Shown: positions 22,017 through 33,085, counted from the stretch's first letter. The stretch: DNA of 64,000 nucleotides from Filosporella fistucella (GCA_030077755.1 JAQJZZ010000021.1:558001-622000); one strand, 5' to 3'. Numbers and translations: made by a program. Notes: a model not told the origin generated them from the letters alone.

Positions 22017-24042
22017 GGGTCGTCTATTGGAATATTTCTGCCTGATGGTAGGAATACGGATTTGGTGAAGCCCTGACGTGGATTCATACTGGCCTACATT
22101 TCGAATAGAATATGGCTGGCGAGCGGCAGTGGCTGATTGTAGAAACACTCTTGTCACGAGACATCTCTTTGTGTATAAGAAGCATACAGCGGGGTAGGGG
22201 CGTTTGTGAGTGTAGGACTATGTATAAAAGACTCAAATCTACATGAGCTTAGGAATGTAAACAATTAAGCCCAGTCCTGAACGGCATCAAAACTTGAGAG
22301 TATCAATCCAATGGCAAGTGCCAAAAACTTGTCAGAAGCAGCTTTACCAGCTATGGGACTTGGTCATGCGCGTTTCATTTTTCTTTATTGGTATTCAACA
22401 TGATTACCTATGTTTTGACTACTATCAGGCCATCGAGTCCAGTCATGTCTATATAACGCTTACGTCTTGGAGACATCAGTACAATGACTTTGGCGAGGTC
22501 TTGAACGAGAATTGACCTACCTCATACCTGCAATTCGTCAGGCACAGTATCACCAATTTCGAATCATTCTAATTTGGCAAAATGCCCCAGGATGGTGCAG
22601 CCTTTGAAAACTACGTGGTAACTCAAACAATTCTCGGCCTTGCGAACCTATTTTATGTATTCCAAGATAAGCATACACATTCTAAATAGTTAGGAACAGT
22701 GGCGTAATTGGAAGGCTTGAGCCTAATGACGACGGTGACGAAACATCCCCAGTTCAGAACATTTGCCAATCAAACTTGTAGCTCTCAAGTTTGGAGTTTC
22801 CTGATAATTCCACCCACTCGGGTTGGTTCAGGATGTGAATCTTTTGTTTCTCATTTTTGATACCTCACATGAAATAGAAGGTCTTCTTGACTTGCATTGC
22901 ACAGAAGATGGAGCTATATTTTTGCCATATTTGGGAGGTGGGCCTTAATTTTTTGGCTTCAAAATTTGGCGCGAAGATCCTTCTTTTAACAGTTCTTCTA
23001 GACAACTACAATCCAAGTAGCTAGCGCTACCTATCTCCCAACTACTCTGATATTATTTTGTCAAATTTTCGAGCTCTGAAAATCTAGAGGAACAACAATA
23101 GGAATGCAATGTCATCCTTCAAAAGCGAACTTCAGTTTCACTTCTTTGTATGTCACCAGTTGAGTTCTCACCAGACTGTTTGGCTTCCCTCTTCCAGTAC
23201 ACGCTCTATGAGATAGTATTAGAGTGATAGATAATATTTTTGCTCCTCTTAATTCTGTACTGTCATTATTGAGCTTCCAGGACTAAGTCTTGGAATTGCA
23301 CAATTTTCCTGATCTGTATTTCCATCTCATCACTTTCCCAAACATATTGCAAGGGTTCAGTTCTTGAGTTGGGATTTGCACAAGAACAGCGCTCATCCTT
23401 TTTGTTTCTAGACAACTACAGATGGCCCAAAGCGTATGGCCTTTTCCGTGCTTGTGCCTTCGCTTGAGACTAAATCAAGAAAATCATCAATGCACTTGCC
23501 ATCATCTTTAGACCGCCAAGTCTTGAATTGTCAAGTCTACTATTATACCTACTACAGCAGTGCCCTATCATCTCTTGTCTTCTTGGAATATACCAAAAGC
23601 CATATATACTATTGTCATTGTTGTTAGCGGACAAAATTCACTTCAAGTGTTGGCTGTCCCTCGGACCCACATCTTCCTATTGTCCTTTTGCAACCTCAGC
23701 CTTAACGACAATAGTTCTGACTATTGTCGTTATGACTTACAGACCACAGTTACTTGCCAATTTTTTGCTCAGCCCCATCCTATTGTCCATTCGCAACCTC
23801 AATCTGGATGATAGCCCTCGCTATTATCATTATGACTTACACAATGTCCTTGCCCGTGTACTTGAAACTTTCCTATTGTGAGTATACAATAGATAGAATG
23901 AGGTCCTTTAGTAGTATTTAATCTCCCATCTTCTTCCTCCTTGCAAATTTTCTTCCACAAGCACAAAGAGATCACCTCCTCGCAGACAAACCTTCTTCCT
24001 CAGACAATTCGTGCACATTCCTACCATACCTCTTCTACCAAG
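22017..24042. other. 2.0 kb A/T-rich intergenic region with a degenerate duplication
   Basis: Between the mL58 gene and the 2EXR gene. Contains AT-rich sequence, small meaningless ORFs and the degenerate direct repeat listed separately. The phrase CTAGACAACTACA occurs twice (about 23,000 and 23,408), suggesting old duplication. No transposon coding sequence recognised. Confidence 0.4.
23676..23875. repeat. Degenerate two-copy direct repeat, period about 103 nt
   Basis: Two copies starting CCTATTGTCC at 23676 and 23779. Both share CGCAACCTCA/TGCAACCTCA, an internal ATAGTT/ATAGCC..TATTRTCRTTATGACTTACA block, and CTTGCC near the end. The inner part of each copy also holds a small inverted repeat around GACAATAG / CTATTGTC. 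Confidence 0.6.
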
Positions 24043-24840
24043 ATGGCTATTCTAAGATCAGGTCGTTCAACACTCTCCTCCACCAATGCCCACGTCCGTC
24101 GCCGCAACCCCAAACCAGAAGTCTTCAAGCCTCAATTCTCAAAAATCTCCCAACTCCCGCCCGAACTACGGTTGAAAATCTGGCAAGCCGCAAAACCAGA
24201 ACGAATCTTGCCGCTCAGCCACCGAAGAAACGGCACTATTACCATCACCCAGCCTATTGTAAAATACTCGCAAGAGGCTTGGGAGGAGATAAAACGGGAT
24301 TACGTTACATTGAACGCAAACGATATTGGCACAACCAACGACTTGACTATTTGCCCCCCAAGAGACGCTATCTACGTATCAAACGTCCCTCGAGAAGAGC
24401 CAATGTACGAGCAAACCGCGTGCAGTGTGCTGCGGAAGATTCACCAGCTTGGCCATGACTGTCACCGTCTGGTCGTCACCGCCGACTTCCTCGATGATGA
24501 ATTTGACGTCAACTTGTTCGATCTTTGTTGGTGTGCCAGGGTTGATATCGTTGTCGGAAAAGCCGCAACACAGACACGAACGAAAATTTTGACACCTGGC
24601 CAGCCGGCAAATTTCGCCAACTATCCTTGCAGTGAAAAGACCAAGGACATCGTCAGGGACTTTTGGGCTTTTGTTGATGGACAGTGGGGTTGGAATGCGA
24701 CTAAGCCAGAAATCAGATTGTGCATGCTGTTCGACGGCGATCTACCAGAAAAGACGATCAAGCCCAAGAAAATGGGTTTGATTGAATCCTGGAAGAACCA
24801 GTTGAAGAGTGAGGGAAACATCCCTTGGTGGATGGAATAG
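24043..24840 (+). CDS. 2EXR-domain protein of unknown function
   Basis: 265 aa, single exon, start at the ATG in CCAAGATGG. After a basic N-terminus (about 1-38), the segment FSKISQLPPELRLKIWQAAKPERILPL is the signature of the fungal 2EXR family (F-box-like LPxELRxxIW core followed by an R-x-hydrophobic strand). The rest has the usual layout: YVSNVPREEPMYEQ..VLRKIHQLGHDCHRLVV and a C-terminal segment with many Trp. This family is strongly expanded in filamentous ascomycetes and largely uncharacterised; an F-box-like role in ubiquitin ligation is only a guess. The gene is followed immediately by a degenerate tandem repeat array. Confidence 0.8.
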   Translation: MAILRSGRSTLSSTNAHVRRRNPKPEVFKPQFSKISQLPPELRLKIWQAAKPERILPLSHRRNGTITITQPIVKYSQEAWEEIKRDYVTLNANDIGTTNDLTICPPRDAIYVSNVPREEPMYEQTACSVLRKIHQLGHDCHRLVVTADFLDDEFDVNLFDLCWCARVDIVVGKAATQTRTKILTPGQPANFANYPCSEKTKDIVRDFWAFVDGQWGWNATKPEIRLCMLFDGDLPEKTIKPKKMGLIESWKNQLKSEGNIPWWME

Positions 24841-24909
24841 TCTTCTAGGACTGCCACTTGACGCACTTCTTACTTTCTTTGGACCATGGGATCTATTAGG
24901 CTTTGAACA

Positions 24910-25520
24910 GATAAGGACGTCACTCTTACTTACATTGTACCATTGGGATTTTTCAAGCTTTGGGGTTGTGACAGGACGTCACCCTTACTTTACTTTGTAC
25001 TATTGGTGGACTTTTTACTTGAGGAGTGGAATGGAAGAACCAAGAGTTGACAAAAGTAGTTAGTTTCTTGGAACTATTGATAGTTCTGTTGGTTGACGAG
25101 AAATACGATAGATGAGATGGAGACTTCATTGAGAGTTGGCAAAGACTATTTACTTCCTCTGAACTGCTGATGTGATTGATACTTGACAATTGGATGTGTT
25201 GACAGTTCTACCATTTGCTCAGAACTGCTCATGTAAAATCATGTAATCGATAGCTGACAACAAACACGATTGAAGATATGGGTAGTTGACGAATCACATT
25301 ATTTCCTCTGATCTATCGATATTATTGACAGTTGACGAGTATGAAGAAGTCTTGGCAATTCTCATGCTTTCCTCTAAGCTGCCGGTGTGACTGATACTTG
25401 ACAAAAGTACAATTGAAGATATGGACAATTGGCAATCCTTATCATTCCTTCCGATCTACCGATATTATTGGACAATTGACAAGTCTGACGAAGTCTTGGC
25501 AATTCTCATCCTTTCCGCTG
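24910..25520. repeat. Degenerate tandem repeat array (units of about 59 and 144 nt)
   Basis: Two related tracts. At 24915 and 24974 the block GGACGTCACYCTTACTT..TTGTACYATTGG is repeated with a 59-nt period. From about 25,150 to 25,520 a longer unit repeats: ATTGAAGATATGG at 25269 and 25412 (period 143), GAAGTCTTGGCAATTCTCAT at 25346 and 25490 (period 144), GATACTTGACAA at 25178 and 25393. Throughout, TTGACAR and TTGACGA words recur. The last copy runs into the stop codon and final codons of the GNAT gene. Confidence 0.75.
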
Positions 25521-26264
25521 CACCGCAGGTCTATGCATAACAACATGTCTATCCTCTCCCAATCCTTCTCCTCCCTCATACTCCCAAAGCTTCAAAGGCA
25601 TAATCTCAAAAATTTCAAACCCATATTTCTGATACAGCCCCAATCCCTCTTTTGAAGCACCCAAAACACATTGCAGCCCCTTTTCATCTGCAATCTTTAA
25701 GCCAGCTTTTAGCAATTTTGTTCCTATGCCTCTCCTTTGCATATTAGGAGCCACGAACAAAGTACTCAATTCTGTGATATATGTAAGTTTGGGTTGAACA
25801 TAACTTAGAGGAAATGGGGAGAAAGAGGACTTACTAGCAAACCCCCTCCCCTCGCATTTCCTCGCCATATGTTCATCAGCAACCAACAATATATCCTCAC
25901 AGAACTTAACATTAGCACCTTCACCCCACCCACCACTATCTTCCTCTTCTCCCCCCTCTTCCTCTTTCTTTTCCGCGCGTTTCTCTTCATTCCCCACTTG
26001 AACAAAATTCCATGCCGCTCCTCCGACAATCTTATCACCAATCACAGCTTTCAAAAGCAATTTAGTCTCATTCCTAGAACTTGGTCCTCGAGCGAATGAA
26101 CGGGCGCGCAGAGAAATGTTGTAAGCTGAATCGCGACGGGGCCCGTATGCTACGGTGGAGAATGGCTCATCGTAGACGACTGCATTTTCTAGGGAAGCGA
26201 GGGCGAGGTAGTCTTCTTTTGAAGAGGGTAGGATTTTGATTTCGGGAAAAGGTTGGGATGACAT
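25506..26264 (-). CDS. GNAT-family N-acetyltransferase
   Basis: Two exons, 26264..25835 and 25771..25506; the 63-nt intron (GTAAGT..TCACAG) is a multiple of three without a stop, so the unspliced frame is also open. Spliced product is 231 aa. The splice gives FAKLSTLFVAPNMQRRGIGTKLLKAGLKIADEKGL, which carries the acetyl-CoA pyrophosphate-binding motif A (QRRGIGT), followed by LGASKEGLGLYQKYGFEIFEI, the usual motif B. The N-terminal part contains an acidic, low-complexity insertion (KRAEKKEEEGGEEEDSGG). Substrate cannot be told; small-molecule amines are common for this fungal type. Its 3' end is embedded in the adjacent repeat array. Confidence 0.85.
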   Translation of the reverse strand: MSSQPFPEIKILPSSKEDYLALASLENAVVYDEPFSTVAYGPRRDSAYNISLRARSFARGPSSRNETKLLLKAVIGDKIVGGAAWNFVQVGNEEKRAEKKEEEGGEEEDSGGWGEGANVKFCEDILLVADEHMARKCEGRGFASKSSFSPFPLSYVQPKLTYITELSTLFVAPNMQRRGIGTKLLKAGLKIADEKGLQCVLGASKEGLGLYQKYGFEIFEIMPLKLWEYEGGEGLGEDRHVVMHRPAVQRKG

Positions 26265-26852
26265 TTTGGGTGTTAAGTGATGCTGAGACTCAAAGGGAGT
26301 TATGCGTGAGAGTGTGACGTTAACTCAATTGAAGAATCTGAAAATATTTTGAGAATCTTGGGATTAAAGGCAATCAGAATTGAAATAGCTATACCACTGA
26401 GGCACTTGGTTTGTTTTATATCCACCCGCGAAAGCTGGGATATGGACTTTGTAACTCAAAAGTTGAGCATGTTTTCCGCTGGAGCTGAAAGCCGGCTTAG
26501 CTAGGATGAAGCGGCATGTGAGTCATTGCCGAGTATTATAGATATTGGTCAAATCTATGCTACTTGCAGAGGAATCGGTCAGTCTGTTCCGGAAGGTAGA
26601 TTGGAAAGTCAAGATTTTGGCTTTCAGTCCATACAATGCACAAAAATACTGTATGTTACGAAGGTGAAAAAGGATGAGATAAATTTCATGACATGTCAAG
26701 ATTGGGCTTAGACGTGGCTCCATATTTTCTATTTCGGAATCTGCAATTGAGTTCTAACATGATATCATTCATGCAAAAATATGTTGGCAAAGAAGTTCAA
26801 TTGTGAAAGAAGGTATCCGCTATTCACGGTAAATGGGTATCTCGACTCATAA
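26265..26852. other. Intergenic region upstream of the GNAT gene
   Basis: 588 nt between the GNAT start and the stop of the next minus-strand gene. Nothing recognised. Confidence 0.4.
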
Positions 26853-27989
26853 TCATAAAACCTTCCAATTAACACCAACACCCCATTTCTCCCCTTCAAC
26901 CACCACTTCCCAAACAGGCCCCTTAATGCCCACCATCCTACCTCTCTCAACCTCTTTACCATTCTGTAATCCCGTCCCTTGCCCCTCTCCAGCAAGAATA
27001 ATTCTAACCTCTCCTCCTGTATCTAGCAACATTTCCATATCTCCATCTCCATCAACATCATGCACCCGTCTACTTCTCACCAAAGTCATACCCGCTTTAC
27101 TTCCACCACTGACCTCATCGATCACCACTCTAGCAAGCCATTCCTCTTTCTCTCTCTTCGCTCCTCCAGCAGCGGGGAGAGCAGACTCAATATTGACAAG
27201 CCAATCCCTAACTTCTGCTGCTAAGCCACCAGCAACATATTTCTGCCCTCTTCTATGAGGTGAGAACTGCTCGGGTAAGGGATCGCCTTGTGCCTGCGCT
27301 GCCTCTGCTGGATCAGGGGGTCGAAATCGAGGTGGTTTGAGGAATATTTGCGTTGTGCTCGTGGGGAGAGGTGTAGATGGTGGTGCAGGAGTAGAAAGAA
27401 GGAATTTGTGACTCGCTGTAGGAGCTCTACGAGGGGCGGGCGAAGTTACAGTGGGGACAGAGGAAGAAAGCAGATCTTCAAAGTCGGATGGTGGATGTTC
27501 TGGCTCGTCCTCTGCAGGTATCTCTTCCACGCCATCTGGAGACGACGATACACGTCGTCTTTTTGGAAATGGCTCATCTAATTCAAAGTCATCATCTTCC
27601 TCCGCAGATCCGTATTCAATATCTGCTTCCTGCTCATCTACCTCAATTGAATCGTGGACCTCTGGGAGACTGGCAGATGACGAGATGTGGATTGTATCCT
27701 GGGCTTTCGAAGCCTTCGTTCCTGGAGTCAGGTACTTTGACGCGGATGGCGTAGCTCGAGGCGGTATTTGAGAAGCGGTAGGTCTAGGTGTAGAAGAGAA
27801 AGTGAAGCGTGGAGTTGAATTGAATTGCTGGGTGCTCGGCCGCGGTGTTTGCTGTGGCGGGGGCGGGGCAGGTTTTCGAATTGGGGGTTCTTTCTTGATC
27901 ACAAATCTGTGGGGAGAAGGCGTCTGTGATATTAATCAGTCATATGTCTCTAGGTTGAGAAGTAAACTTACCACCGGAGGAGGAGGCAT
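26853..27989 (-). CDS. Uncharacterised protein, disordered N-terminus and beta-rich C-terminal domain
   Basis: Two exons: an 18-nt first exon 27989..27972 (MPPPPV) and 27923..26853, joined over a 48-nt intron with GTAAGT and TCACAG; 362 aa. Residues 1-110 are Pro/Ser/Thr-rich; about 110-150 is acidic (EEDDDFELDEPFPKRRR) with a basic nuclear-signal-like PKRRR. After about 200 comes FLKPPRFRPPDP..FSPHRRGQKYVAGGLAAEVRDWLVNIE, a helix, then strands (ARVVIDEV, MTLVRSRRVHDVDGDGDMEMLL, EVRIILAGEG, VGIKGPVWEVVVEGEKWGVGVNWKVL) that look like a small barrel, possibly an OB-fold. I recall similar fungal proteins only as hypothetical. Nuclear role is an inference; no catalytic motif seen. Confidence 0.75.
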
Positions 27990-28442
27990 GATAGAAACCT
28001 CATGTCCTGAGTTACAGTACAAGGGACATTGAAGGTTGGCGGGGTTCCCGCAGGGAGAGAAGATCGTCAGCGCGACGCGCCGTTTCATCAAATCATTTTC
28101 CTGTCCTGAAAACTTCCATCAACAACATCGATATATTTCCAAGTGGGAAATCAAGGTTCAATACATCGCGAATGTCGATGAGCATGTTCAATTGACTGGT
28201 GTCTGAATCGTCGTCCGAGCTAAATGCTTCCCGCCATGACGTCTTGATATGAATGACGATCCCCCACCCAGGGTTCTGCATTAGTACGGAAAACCTCTGA
28301 ACTGTAAATACATGTTTCTGTTCTGTTTGTGTATTTTCCTACTAAAGTCGATTTGATTTCTACTGTCTTCGTTTTCTGTGAATTGTTTTGCTTCAAATTT
28401 TACGCAAGTTGGCAGGCAAGTCCAGCTTTTCAATCCGCAACC
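27990..28442. promoter_or_regulatory. Divergent promoter region
   Basis: 453 nt between two head-to-head start codons (uncharacterised nuclear-like protein on -, MFS transporter on +). No distinct site identified. Confidence 0.4.
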
Positions 28443-30063
28443 ATGCCGACTCCACCAGGGGAAAAGCTCTTCAGTAAGAAGAAGGAAGTAGTTCTCTTCT
28501 CTAGTACTGCTATTGCCCTTTATGGGTATGATCAGGGTAGGATACAGGTTCCCCTATTGTATTTGCATGTGGACCTGGTATCTAATTATATGTCCAGGTA
28601 TGATGTCTCTGATCAACACCAACTACTCTTACCTAGATACTATGCAAATTCCAAAAGAGTCTCCAATCGTTGGTATAATTGTCTCAGTCTACTACCTGGG
28701 ATGCACTCTCGGAGCAGTCATAGCTTCCTGGCTGGCAGACAAGGAAGGCCGCAAACCATCTATCTTTGCTTGTCTGGCTACCACTTCCCTTGGGAATATC
28801 CTGATGTTCATATCTGGTTTCACCATGAACGGCAGCTCGCCGTGGAACGGAGGAGCAATTGCCTGCATGTTAGCAGGTCGAGTCATCATGGGACTAGGCG
28901 TAGGAGGAATCGACGCCGTAATCCCAGTCTACAGCTCCGAACTCTCATCAGACGGCGCTCGCGGCCGAGCTCTCGCCCAAGAATTCCAAATGAACATCTT
29001 TGGTCTAGTCATGGCCTTTGCTATCAATCTCGGTGTCACTCTCGGTCTCGGAAAGGATAACCAATGGGCATGGCGCATCCCAATCATAGTGATGCAAATC
29101 TTCCCTATCCTCCTAATGTCATTCATCAGCTCTCTCCCCGAATCACCGCGCTACTTCCTGAGTAAAGAGCGCGGAGACGACGCCAAGAAAGCTCTAGAGA
29201 CAATGTACAGCAAGAAAGAAGCCAAGACGAAACTCCAAGAATTGCAGGAAGCACAGGATAATGAAAGTGATTCCAAAGTAAGCTACGCAGACATGTTAAT
29301 CCCTGGCGGTTCGCAATTCCATCCATCTATGGTAACTGTAATGGGCCAAGTAAACCAAGCTCTCACCGGCTACGGCGCCGTCTCCGTCTACGGTCCCCAG
29401 ATCTTCGAACTCCTCGGTTTCTCTACACGAAAAGCAGAGTTCCTTACACTAGGAAATTACATCCAATATTTCCTCATGATGACCTTCGCCTGGCTCTCCA
29501 TCGATGTCCTGGGGCGGAGAAAACTAATGGTATGGGGTGCCATCGGCCTAGCTATCTCTTTCGCTGTCCTAACCCTCTTTGGCGGTCTAGCTGAGGAAAT
29601 AAAAAGTATCCCAGATCTTGCAGTTGAAATACCAGGAACTATCATTTTATACATAGCTACTGCTATCTTCGGCATCGGCTGGCTAGCAACTGTCTGGTTG
29701 ATACCTACAGAAATATATCCCTCCACCGCACGCGCTCAAGGATCAGCCATCTCAGTCATCATCTGGGGGCTAGCTAATTTCGCTGTCACACTTTTAACGC
29801 CAATTGGCTTCAATAACTTGAAATATTGGCTCTTCCTCGTTTTTGCGGGCACGAATACATTTGCGGGGTGGTGGACTTGGAGGTATACGCCTGAGAGTGG
29901 AGGAAGGAGTTTTGAGGAAAATCAGGAGTTCTTTGATAGTGCCAAGGAGGAGGGGAGTTGGAGTGTCAGGAAGGTTGATGGAGGGAAGTTTTTGGGTATG
30001 CCGAGGGGAGAAGATGAGGAGGAGGATGGGGAGCGGGACCCGTTGTTGAGAGGTGGGAGGTGA
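28443..30063 (+). CDS. MFS sugar transporter
   Basis: Two exons, 28443..28536 and 28598..30063, with a 61-nt intron (GTAGGA..TCCAG); the splice joins YGYDQG to MMSLINTNY. 519 aa with about 12 membrane segments. Sugar-porter motifs are present: LADKEGRKP after TM2, PESPRYFL at the end of the N-terminal half, a central cytoplasmic loop, DVLGRRK after TM8, and TEIYPSTARAQGSA plus a C-terminal TPESGGRS. The usual R-x-G-R-R in the first loop reads DKEGRK. Family members carry hexoses or related sugars across the plasma membrane; the substrate cannot be assigned. The next gene downstream is a Zn2Cys6 regulator on the opposite strand. Confidence 0.92.
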
Positions 30064-30503
30064 TGATATGGTTGTAGAAGAAGTATAGGTTATGGATACT
30101 GCCTATTTGGCATGGCAAATATTTTTTAATCCCGCGTATGTTCGTATTGGGATTGCTTTGATTTCTGTATTGCCGGAGAAACGCTGACGATCGATAATCG
30201 CACATCCCATAAAATAACAATACGCACTGAAGATGGACATCAATGAAGCGAATGTAGCCCTATCACTTATATCGTGAGTGGTACTTTTTATCGCTCCTTC
30301 AGTTCATTTTGATACCTCTGCCACAGGCTTGACTAAAAATATAGGTACTGTTTAAGGAAAGATAATGACCACAAATACAAAACGACAGTAAATGTTTGGT
30401 ACTGGCCAAACGGGGATATATCCAATTTTCCGCCCCTGTCCTGTGAAGGATCCATCTAATACACCCCGCACTCTCAGCCTCAACTCCCAATTCCCATCTC
30501 AGA
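30064..30503. other. Convergent 3' intergenic region
   Basis: 440 nt between the MFS stop (+) and the stop of the Zn2Cys6 gene (-). Nothing recognised. Confidence 0.4.
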
Positions 30504-32309
30504 TCAAGTAACAAGAAAGCTCATCCCGTGAGACCTCATTTGCTTGACCCAGTCCCACGAATCCTCGACACCTAGATCATGATCGTCCCACATCCTGCGG
30601 ACAATCTTGTAAGTCAAATCAATATTTCCCAACGAACTCCAATCCCTCAATCGCTGAAAGTGCGCTGATATTGCGTCTTTATCCTCTGGAGTGATAGCTG
30701 CGGATCCCACTATGAACAGTGGGAATAGCAAGCATGCCATAACACCGTCTCCAGGTTTTATTTCACCAATATCTGTCGCCGTCTTCTTCACTGCGTTCTG
30801 GACATTTTTGTGTGACTTTTGGTCCGGGTAGATGATGGAGAAAAGCCAGATGTACAGTGCCCATTTGTATATCTCGTTGATTATCGTGCGTTCCCTGGAC
30901 AGAGTTGCCGTGGGTTTCCAACTTGCAAGATCCTCAAATATAATGACTGCTTTTGCCACCAAATTTCCATCCGGACGGTTGGGGCTACTGTAAACTTCCG
31001 ACCTCAGGGAAGAAATCCGTGGGACGAAATCAATCAGGCCATCTTGAACTCCAACCATGGACGAGTCATCGTCTGATATAGTAGTGAAGCTGCTGAAGCG
31101 TGGTTTGACCACGGGTGCGAGTGAAACCGTGACAGCGGCAAGGGAATCATGGTATTGGTAGAACTCAAGCAAAAAGGGGTTGATATCTGTCTTGATAAGC
31201 TGAGGCTTATCGTGAAATAAGACCAAGTCTGAGCCATGGGTGATGACTTGACGGGCTGCCTCAAGATGGTCCAACCATGCCCCGTTACCGGTACCCTCAC
31301 AGATATCGTTCAACAGGAGCAGAAGTGAGGTTGCAAAAACAGCCTCTCGGTGCGAACTTGCATAACCTGAAGTGGCCGTCAATGTCGTGTCTTTCAATTC
31401 TTGTATGCGAGATCTCTGGGTTTTGATCGCCTGCTCTTTGAGTCGCGCCGTCTCTGTACGGAGCTGGTTGTCCAGGGTGTGAGGCGAGAGTTTCAAGAGA
31501 TGGGACCCCGCCAAACATAAGACAGTGTCTAGTACATTTTTGTCGGTCATTGCCAATGGGATTACAACTGAATTGAATGGGTTCGAATTGCCCGGAAAAG
31601 TGGTCAGAACATGGGACAATGATCGAGTAAAGTGGCTGAAAAGACGTCTGTGAATAGCTGAATCAACCCCAATTATGAGATACGGTAACCCAACAGGCAC
31701 AAATGGTCTCATAACTTGATTTTGTCGACTTTGTCTCTCCTGCACGCCCTCAGTGAATCCATTTCGAAGAACGAGATCTTGAGACTCATTCGCGTAATCA
31801 TCGAAGAAAGGGCCTTGGTTGACTCTTGGTCTACCTAACACCATGCCATTCTCGGGAACTGTACTGTCGCCATACTGCTCGAACATGAAGCCAAGGTCAT
31901 CCTGTTGAACGGCTCCAGTTGGGACGGTGGACGCATTGTAGAAAACAGGAGAGGTTGGTTGCGACTGGTCATGACCGTACCACTGCCCAAATTCCTGTCC
32001 ACTGTTCAGTGTCAATCCCGGGCTCTGAGAAGCGTGAGGGATACTGCTGCCGGCAGATATCATAGAAGCCCCATCGGGAAGTCGTTTTGATATTCCAGGC
32101 TCCCAGATAGTCTGCTGAGGATATCCTTCGCAGATATGATTGAGCTTTCGGCAGTTCCCACATGTTGGCCGTTTCTCGTCGCACTTCTTCCTCCGTCTCC
32201 GACATGTGTGACAGCCTGACCGAGCCCGTGTGATGTTTTTCTTCAATTTGCGGACTCTGTTGACTTGAGGTCCACTGGTGGTTTCTGCAGAGGGGTTTGG
32301 AGACGCCAT
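30504..32309 (-). CDS. Zn2Cys6 fungal transcription factor
   Basis: 601 aa, single exon, start at ATG 32309. The binuclear zinc cluster is at about 33-60: GCHTCRRRRKKC..TCGNCRKLNHIC, spacing C-x2-C-x6-C-x6-C-x2-C-x6-C, preceded by a basic RVRKLKKNITRARS. A following region (about 210-590) is alpha-helical with ALPLAMTDKNVLDTVLCLAGSHLLKL-like segments and a DSLAAVTVSLAP stretch, consistent with the fungal-specific regulatory domain (Fungal_trans_2 type). It should be a nuclear DNA-binding regulator. The target is unknown; adjacent candidates are the MFS transporter and the DUF3445 enzyme. Confidence 0.92.
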   Translation of the reverse strand: MASPNPSAETTSGPQVNRVRKLKKNITRARSGCHTCRRRRKKCDEKRPTCGNCRKLNHICEGYPQQTIWEPGISKRLPDGASMISAGSSIPHASQSPGLTLNSGQEFGQWYGHDQSQPTSPVFYNASTVPTGAVQQDDLGFMFEQYGDSTVPENGMVLGRPRVNQGPFFDDYANESQDLVLRNGFTEGVQERQSRQNQVMRPFVPVGLPYLIIGVDSAIHRRLFSHFTRSLSHVLTTFPGNSNPFNSVVIPLAMTDKNVLDTVLCLAGSHLLKLSPHTLDNQLRTETARLKEQAIKTQRSRIQELKDTTLTATSGYASSHREAVFATSLLLLLNDICEGTGNGAWLDHLEAARQVITHGSDLVLFHDKPQLIKTDINPFLLEFYQYHDSLAAVTVSLAPVVKPRFSSFTTISDDDSSMVGVQDGLIDFVPRISSLRSEVYSSPNRPDGNLVAKAVIIFEDLASWKPTATLSRERTIINEIYKWALYIWLFSIIYPDQKSHKNVQNAVKKTATDIGEIKPGDGVMACLLFPLFIVGSAAITPEDKDAISAHFQRLRDWSSLGNIDLTYKIVRRMWDDHDLGVEDSWDWVKQMRSHGMSFLVT

Positions 32310-33085
32310 CTAAGCTGCTGTGAATGAAAAGTAAGTCATCTTCGAACGAACGTTGCTGGAGGCAGGCGTAAAAATTGAAAACACAGTGACGGCAGGATGA
32401 ATGTGGCATGGAATAGCTAAAGAGCAGCTTCACAGCATAAGAACATCATTTCCTGTTGTTGACTTATACCTAACTTGTAGCTTGGAATATTGGCACGGAG
32501 CTGTGAGATGTTGGTGAGAAATCCATAAGCGCGTCAGAAAGCAGACAGCATGTGGACTCAGCAGCCTGTTATCTCATTGGGGTGGTACAAAGTCCACGCC
32601 TTATCGACGCTGTTGGTCGCTGGGTGTCCAGTCTCTCGGGATTCTCTGGCAGGGATCGGGACACGATCCCCGACGAAAACAACATGGGCATGGAGATCGG
32701 GAAGAAGAAAGCTTGAGAAAGTTAGAGAAGTCTGAATGATATGTCACATTTGGGTCAGTGAACTGTCGGTGATAAAGATCAATTGAGGATGAAGTCGAAA
32801 CGTATAGTGTATAAATATATATAAAAGACGGAGGTCTGAGCAGTGAAGTTTAAGGTTAGGAAGGTTTGACATGACAGGAAGAGGCCTGTGCAATTTCCAC
32901 CTTTCCTGGCCTGGACTAGCTTGGGAGTTTCAAGAGTCTAAACGGCACTTCCCTTTCTTTGATTTCAGTCACCAACCTCCACATCTGCAGTAGCATGTTG
33001 AAAATGCAATCAATTCGATAATGGCTACAGCCCAACATGCTTTTTCTTCACCTCCCGCTTCTTCAGCTATAGTGCCAAAGCCGTC
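32310..33085. other. Intergenic: promoter of the Zn2Cys6 gene
   Basis: 776 nt between the Zn2Cys6 start and the DUF3445 stop, same strand. An AT-rich stretch (TATAAATATATATAAAAG) at about 32,809-32,826 could be a TATA-like element but is about 500 nt from the start codon. No gene recognised. Confidence 0.4.
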
